Below are positions 59,568 through 64,000 of a stretch of DNA of 64,000 nucleotides, piece by piece; position 1 is the stretch's first letter; every line of letters begins with the position of its first letter. The notes under the pieces are model-generated. The model was not told where the DNA came from and did not search any database. It worked only from the letters and a program-made list of their open reading frames with translations. The position numbers and the translations under genes were made by a program. The DNA is from Phragmites australis (Eukaryota; Streptophyta; Magnoliopsida; Poales; Poaceae). The stretch is taken from contig NC_084924.1 in assembly GCF_958298935.1 (NCBI RefSeq), positions 33,887,819 to 33,951,818 of the forward strand. Direction: 5' to 3'.

Positions 59568-62500
59568 GTGGTCAAGCCTACAATCAACAATTGCAAGATC
59601 TCCCGAGTGCTTATTGATGGAGGGAGTTTCTTGAACATCCTCTTCACAAGCGCACTCAAAGCGATGCAGATATCCCGATTTACCATCAAGCCAGTTACAC
59701 AAGCCTACCACGACATATTACCTGAATCTTTGGCCATGCCTATCAGCTAGATATCGCTTCTCGTTACCTTCGGAAAGCAAGGCAACTTCTGAACAAAGAA
59801 GATTCTTTTGACATGTTGACTTCGAGATGGTGTATAACACTATATTGGGACAACCAAATCTAGCCAAGTTCATGGCTACCGCGCACTACGCCTACCAGTG
59901 TGTGAATATCCTGGGACCCGAGGAAGTCATCATCATCTAGGGTTTCCCCAAGGTAGTCCTCTACTGCGACATGCAGAGTCTTGATATGGTGACGTAGCAC
60001 CAACCGAACAAGGAGACGAAGAACTCGAGGCCTAAAGAAGTCATGAAGTCCTATGGCGATGTCAAAATCGTTCCTCTGGACCCAATAGAGCTCCAAGACC
60101 GTTCAGATCGGCTATAACTTGGATCCCAAATAGGAACTCACGCTCGTCACCTTCCTCTAAGCAAATGTCGACGTGTTTGCTTGCCAACTATTTGACATGC
60201 CTGGTATCCTCAGAGAGGTGATCGAGCGTAAATTAGCTATCTAACTTGATGCAAAGCTGGTCAAAGAGAAGCTTTGGCGGTTCACACCCGACTGAAAAGA
60301 AGCAATCAAAGAGTAAATCGAGAGGCTTACAAAGGTAGGATTCATCAGAGAGGTAGATCATAACGAGTGACTCGCCAATCCCGTCACGGTCACAAAAATC
60401 AAATGGCAAGTGGCGCATGTGTGTGGACTTCACATGCCTCAACAAAGCCTGCTCGAAGGACGCCTTCCCCCTACCATGCATAGATCAAATAGCCAACTCC
60501 ACCTCCTGGTGCGACTATCGAAGCCTTCTCAATGCTTACTCCGGTTATTACCATATCAGTGTGCATCCATAAGATGAGGAGAAAACCTCCTTTATTACTC
60601 CTTTCAAAATATGTTGCTATGTCAGGATGCCCTTTGTATTGATGAACACTGGCGCCATGTACCAAGGAGGTATGCAAATAACCAGATTGGCCGAAACATC
60701 TAGGCCTACATCGATGATCTCATCGTCAAGACTAAAAAGAAGGAAGACCTCATCTTCAACCTATAAGAAATCTTCAATTACCTACGCAAGAACAGAGTCA
60801 TCCTAAACCCAGAGAAGTGTGTGTTTGGAGTCGACGTGGGAAACTGGTGTCGTACCGGGGATCAAAGTTAATCCTAAAAAGATCAGAGCCATCGATGAAA
60901 TGCATGGCAGCTCTCAAACGCTTCATATCCTGACTCGGAGATCGAGGAATCCCTTTTTTTCAAATTGTTGCGCCAACACAACAAGTTTGATTGGTTAGAA
61001 GAGGTAAACAAGGCATTCAAGAATGTAAAGTGGTATCTTTCGCCCCCACTATGCTAGTTGCTCCCAACCCAAACGAAGATCTTCTGTTATATATAGCGAC
61101 AGGACCATGTAATGTAAGCGGGGTGTTGGTGGTGGAAAGGGAAGTGCCTAAGAAATGAGAGAGGAGACAACAACAGGTATACTACGTCAGTAAAATACGC
61201 CACGGTCCTAAGGAACACTACCCACAAGTTCAGAAAACACTATTTCCAAACTGAAAAGATTACCGTACCATCAATATTCCCACTTGGAGAGATCCTCCAC
61301 AACAAAGATGCCATTGTTCAAATTGCTAAGTGGGTTATCGAGCTTGGGGAATTCAACGTTCACTTCATACCTCGGACAACTATCAAGTCGCAAGTACTCA
61401 CTGACTTCATGACCAAATGGAAAGAACCCGATCAAACCCAACACAGATGCATCACTGTGTCAGACGTATGGACTCTTTTCTTTGACGGGTCACTTATGCT
61501 TCAAGGCTCGGGGGCTGGAATTATACTTATCTGTCCCATTGGAGAAAACCTGCAATACGTGTTGCAGATTGACTTTCTGGCAACAAATAATGTAGCCGAA
61601 TATGAGGGTCTGCTCACTGGCCTCTGAGTAACTTCTGCTCTTGGTATCCACCACCTTGTCATGAAAGGGGATTCATAGTTGGTGGTGAAGAAAGTTAACA
61701 AAGAGTATCAAACCTCGGATAAGATTATAACAGAATATCTTGCAGAGGTGAGGAAGCTGGAAAAGAAATTCATCGGACTCAAGGTCAAATATACCCCAAA
61801 GAAGGATAATTGCCTGCTGATAGTCTTGCCCACCTAGACTCCTCACAATTTCTAGGGCAAACTAGATTTTCATACAGAAACTCATGAAAAGCCATTCGTA
61901 AACTCATCAGATGACACGATCAAAGGAGTAGTGGTCTATGAGACTTATAACCAGCTTAGGGGCTCACCAAGAATCGACGCTCCAAAAGGAGTCACGGGGG
62001 AACTCATGGCTCGGCTCGAAAATGAAGATTCATGGATGAATCTAATCCGTAAGTACCTTCAAGATTGAGTTGTGCCTAAAGATGATGCGCTATCTGAGCA
62101 AATATTCTGTTGATCCAGGATGTATACTCTGGTGGATGGCGTTCTCTATTTACAAGGCGCCCATGGAGTACTCATGAAGTGCATCTCTTAGCATCATGGT
62201 AGGGAACTACTTGAGGAAATACATGGTAGGGTGTGCAGAGCTCATGCTTCCTTCTGAACAGTGGTCGGAAAGGCCTTTAGACAATGTTTATATTAGTCTA
62301 TAACTCTTCATGATGTGAGTAAGTTGGTAAAAACATGTACCAGCTGTAAGTTCCACATCAGGCGCATACACCAGCCTGCCTAAGCCTTATATACGATCCT
62401 CTTATTGTGCCATTCGCAACTTGGGGGCTGAATATTCTGGTGCCCTTCCCAGTAGCACCAGAGGCCTTGAAGTTTCTATTCGTCGCAATTGATACCTTCG

Positions 62501-63012
62501 CCAAGTGGATTGAAGCTGAGCCACTCGGCAGAATCACCTCGGCAGCGGCCAAGAAGTTCATCGTGAAAAGCGTCATGACAAGATTTGGCGTCCCGAGTAG
62601 TAGCACAACCAACAACAACACTCAATTCTCAAGCATGGTGTTCATCGATTACTGCAAGGGAATAGGCACTACGATCTGCTTTGCAGCAGTGGTCCATCCA
62701 CAAAACAACAGACATGTCGAGTGGGCCAATGGTCTGATGCTCCAAGGAATCAAGACCTTCGTCTTAAACTGCTTATCTACCCATGCAAAAGCCTGGGCCT
62801 TCAAGGTTCCTAACGTACTTTGGGCACTCTGGATGACATCCAACAAGCCGACAGGTGAAGCGCCTTTCTTCCTAGCCTACGAGGCTGAAGCCATACTACC
62901 TTGTGAACTAAAGATAAAATTTCCCCGAGTCAAACTATACACTGACAAGGATGAAATCCCGAGAAGACAGGACGACCTCAATGATCTCGAGAAAAAAGGA
63001 CTCAAGTGCTAA
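59568..63012 (+). pseudogene. gypsy pol: protease, RT, RNase H, integrase
   Basis: Replication enzymes of the gypsy element. Protease: SRVLIDGGSFLNILF at about 59605-59640. RT: FPLPCIDQ (60460), LLNAYSGYYHI (60525, where Asp is expected in place of Asn), YIDDLIVKT (60707). RNase H: LFFDGSLMLQGSGAGII (61470) and NNVAEYEGLLTGL (61590). Integrase: zinc region KTCTSCKFH (62330), IDTFAKWIEAEPL (62487), FGVPSSSTTNNNTQFSS with Asn in place of the second catalytic Asp, and the third acidic residue in RHVEWANG (62710). Stops and frameshifts separate RT from RNase H, although 62407-63012 is a 201-codon open frame. Confidence 0.86.
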
Positions 63013-64000
63013 TACGATCGGCACAATACCAGTAAACTCTTCGGCGCTACCACGACCAGAACATTCGAAGAGACCCTTCCAACACGGAGGTCTAGTTCTA
63101 TGACTCATACAAAGCTAGAAAAACAACAACAAGCTATCTATCAAGAGGGAGGGACCTTATAGGATAGTTGAGTCTAATAATCTAGGGTCGTATAAGTTAG
63201 CAATGGAGAATGGTCAAGTCCTTCAAAACACCTTGAATATCGACCAGCTTCATAAGTTTTATGTGTAAGTACTTATGATATATTTTGTAATCTTTGTCGT
63301 CATTTTACTAAAATAGATCATTATATCTTGTTGCTTTTCAATATTGCACTCTAATGCCTTAAGTGGAGAAAAGTCGCTATTCAAGTGCTTATGCCCAAGG
63401 GCGCGCTCGAAATTATAGGTTGTCTATCCGAGAACTTTTTCTGATAACCAGTCAGGGGCTTCATATGTATTCAGTGCAAATACTTGTTGTCCGCACCACA
63501 AAGCGCTTCCTGACGAGAAGGGATGATTATCTAAAACTGCCTTTTTTGGGACCATGAAGATCCTTATCGAGTCCACGAGTGCTTGAAAGCTACGAAGCTT
63601 TTCACTCAAGTCTAACATAAGGCAATCCATGATGTACATTCTGATAAGTGTCTGTGAAATTCCCCAAACTAATTGGAAGAAATGTTTCAAAGGACAAATG
63701 TGTGTTTGCCATCTCTTGTATTCATGAAGACCCACATTCATGCACATGCATTGCAATAGAAATAGGATTTTGTTTATTTAACAAGATTTTGAGCTCTTTT
63801 TACATATATGCTAAAGAGAATGAACATCCAAAAGAGGTTCTAAAAGCCGTACATTCTACTTGACGCTGGGCAGGAGGAGGAAGAAAGAAAACATTAGGGA
63901 AGCCTCCCTCTCCTCCTTTTCCTCCTCAGTCGCTGCCGTCATCGTCGTTGTCGTAGAGGATGAGGACAGAGTGGAAGCCTTGGCCTCCTGCTCTATCATC
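63013..64000 (+). other. 3' region of gypsy element
   Basis: Follows the integrase end. DQLHKFYV-like coding sequence at 63240-63270 is typical of the pol C-terminus. After that come a GCGCGCTCGAAATTATAGG segment and a CAGGGGCTTCATATGTATTC segment (63400-63480), typical of the long 3' non-coding part of Tat-type elements. Glu- and Ser-rich coding-like sequence on the minus strand at 63870-64000 may be an extra antisense ORF. Confidence 0.45.

Larger units (their letters stand above)
53719..64000 (+). mobile_element. Ty3/gypsy element (Tat/RIRE2-like) with two nested solo LTRs
   Basis: The 5' LTR (about 53719-54279) is followed by a primer-site-like GTTGACGACGTCCATAGGGA, comparable to the GTTGGCGC...CCAGGTAGGGG found in many grass gypsy elements. 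A solo LTR interrupts the leader, gag starts at 55885, and another solo LTR splits gag. Pol continues to about 63012 with the order protease, RT, RNase H, integrase, which defines gypsy. The 3' LTR is not seen and would lie beyond 64000. It is inserted into the copia pol at 53718. Confidence 0.82.

Noticed and set aside
1..64000. tRNA, rRNA or organelle-derived genes
   Set aside because: No cloverleaf with A and B boxes, no rRNA core sequences and no plastid or mitochondrial gene blocks were recognised by eye; a tRNA scan was not possible here.

Overview
This window is nuclear DNA from a plant, almost certainly a grass. It has spliced genes with GT-AG introns, Ty1/copia and Ty3/gypsy retrotransposons, large Mutator-like elements (MULEs) and grass-type LTR sequences. 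No bacterial, organellar, rRNA or tRNA gene was recognised. The species cannot be named from the sequence alone. Two ordinary host genes are present; nearly everything else is transposons in different states of decay, many nested inside one another.

Layout. 1-1392: 5' end of a minus-strand copia element (LTR, primer-binding site, gag) running off the left edge. 1393-2233: GC-rich sequence of unknown role. 2234-9967: a MULE (MULE-1) whose transposase gene is split by a solo LTR (3706-8576), which is itself split by a second 3.2-kb solo LTR (4191-7370). 9968-12100: microsatellite and minisatellite tracts. 12600-23330: a plus-strand Ulp1-like (C48) protease gene and a minus-strand FAR1-type MULE transposase gene, converging tail to tail, with a solo LTR (18015-19351) between them. 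25703-34259: a second MULE (MULE-2), bounded by long inverted repeats, carrying a MURA-type transposase followed by a plant-mobile-domain (PMD, aminotransferase-like) gene.

34571-38071: an apparently intact 11-exon gene for the U11/U12 snRNP 65-kDa protein of the minor spliceosome. It lies about 0.3 kb from the MULE-2 end, and a complete but mutated copia element (38538-43173, target duplication CAGAC) sits 0.47 kb downstream. 46456-48219: an intact four-exon gene for a chloroplast-targeted atypical thioredoxin (ACHT / thioredoxin-like 2 type), with three CACGTG boxes upstream. 50250-64000: a nest in which a decayed copia element is cut by a Ty3/gypsy element (Tat/RIRE2-like), which carries two solo LTRs in its leader and gag and runs off the right edge.

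The host genes have nuclear functions in U12-type splicing and chloroplast redox control and show no link to each other. The transposons explain most of the local architecture: domesticable cargo (Ulp1-like protease, PMD), repeated insertions close to a spliceosomal gene, and at least five target-site duplications that allow the order of insertions to be read.
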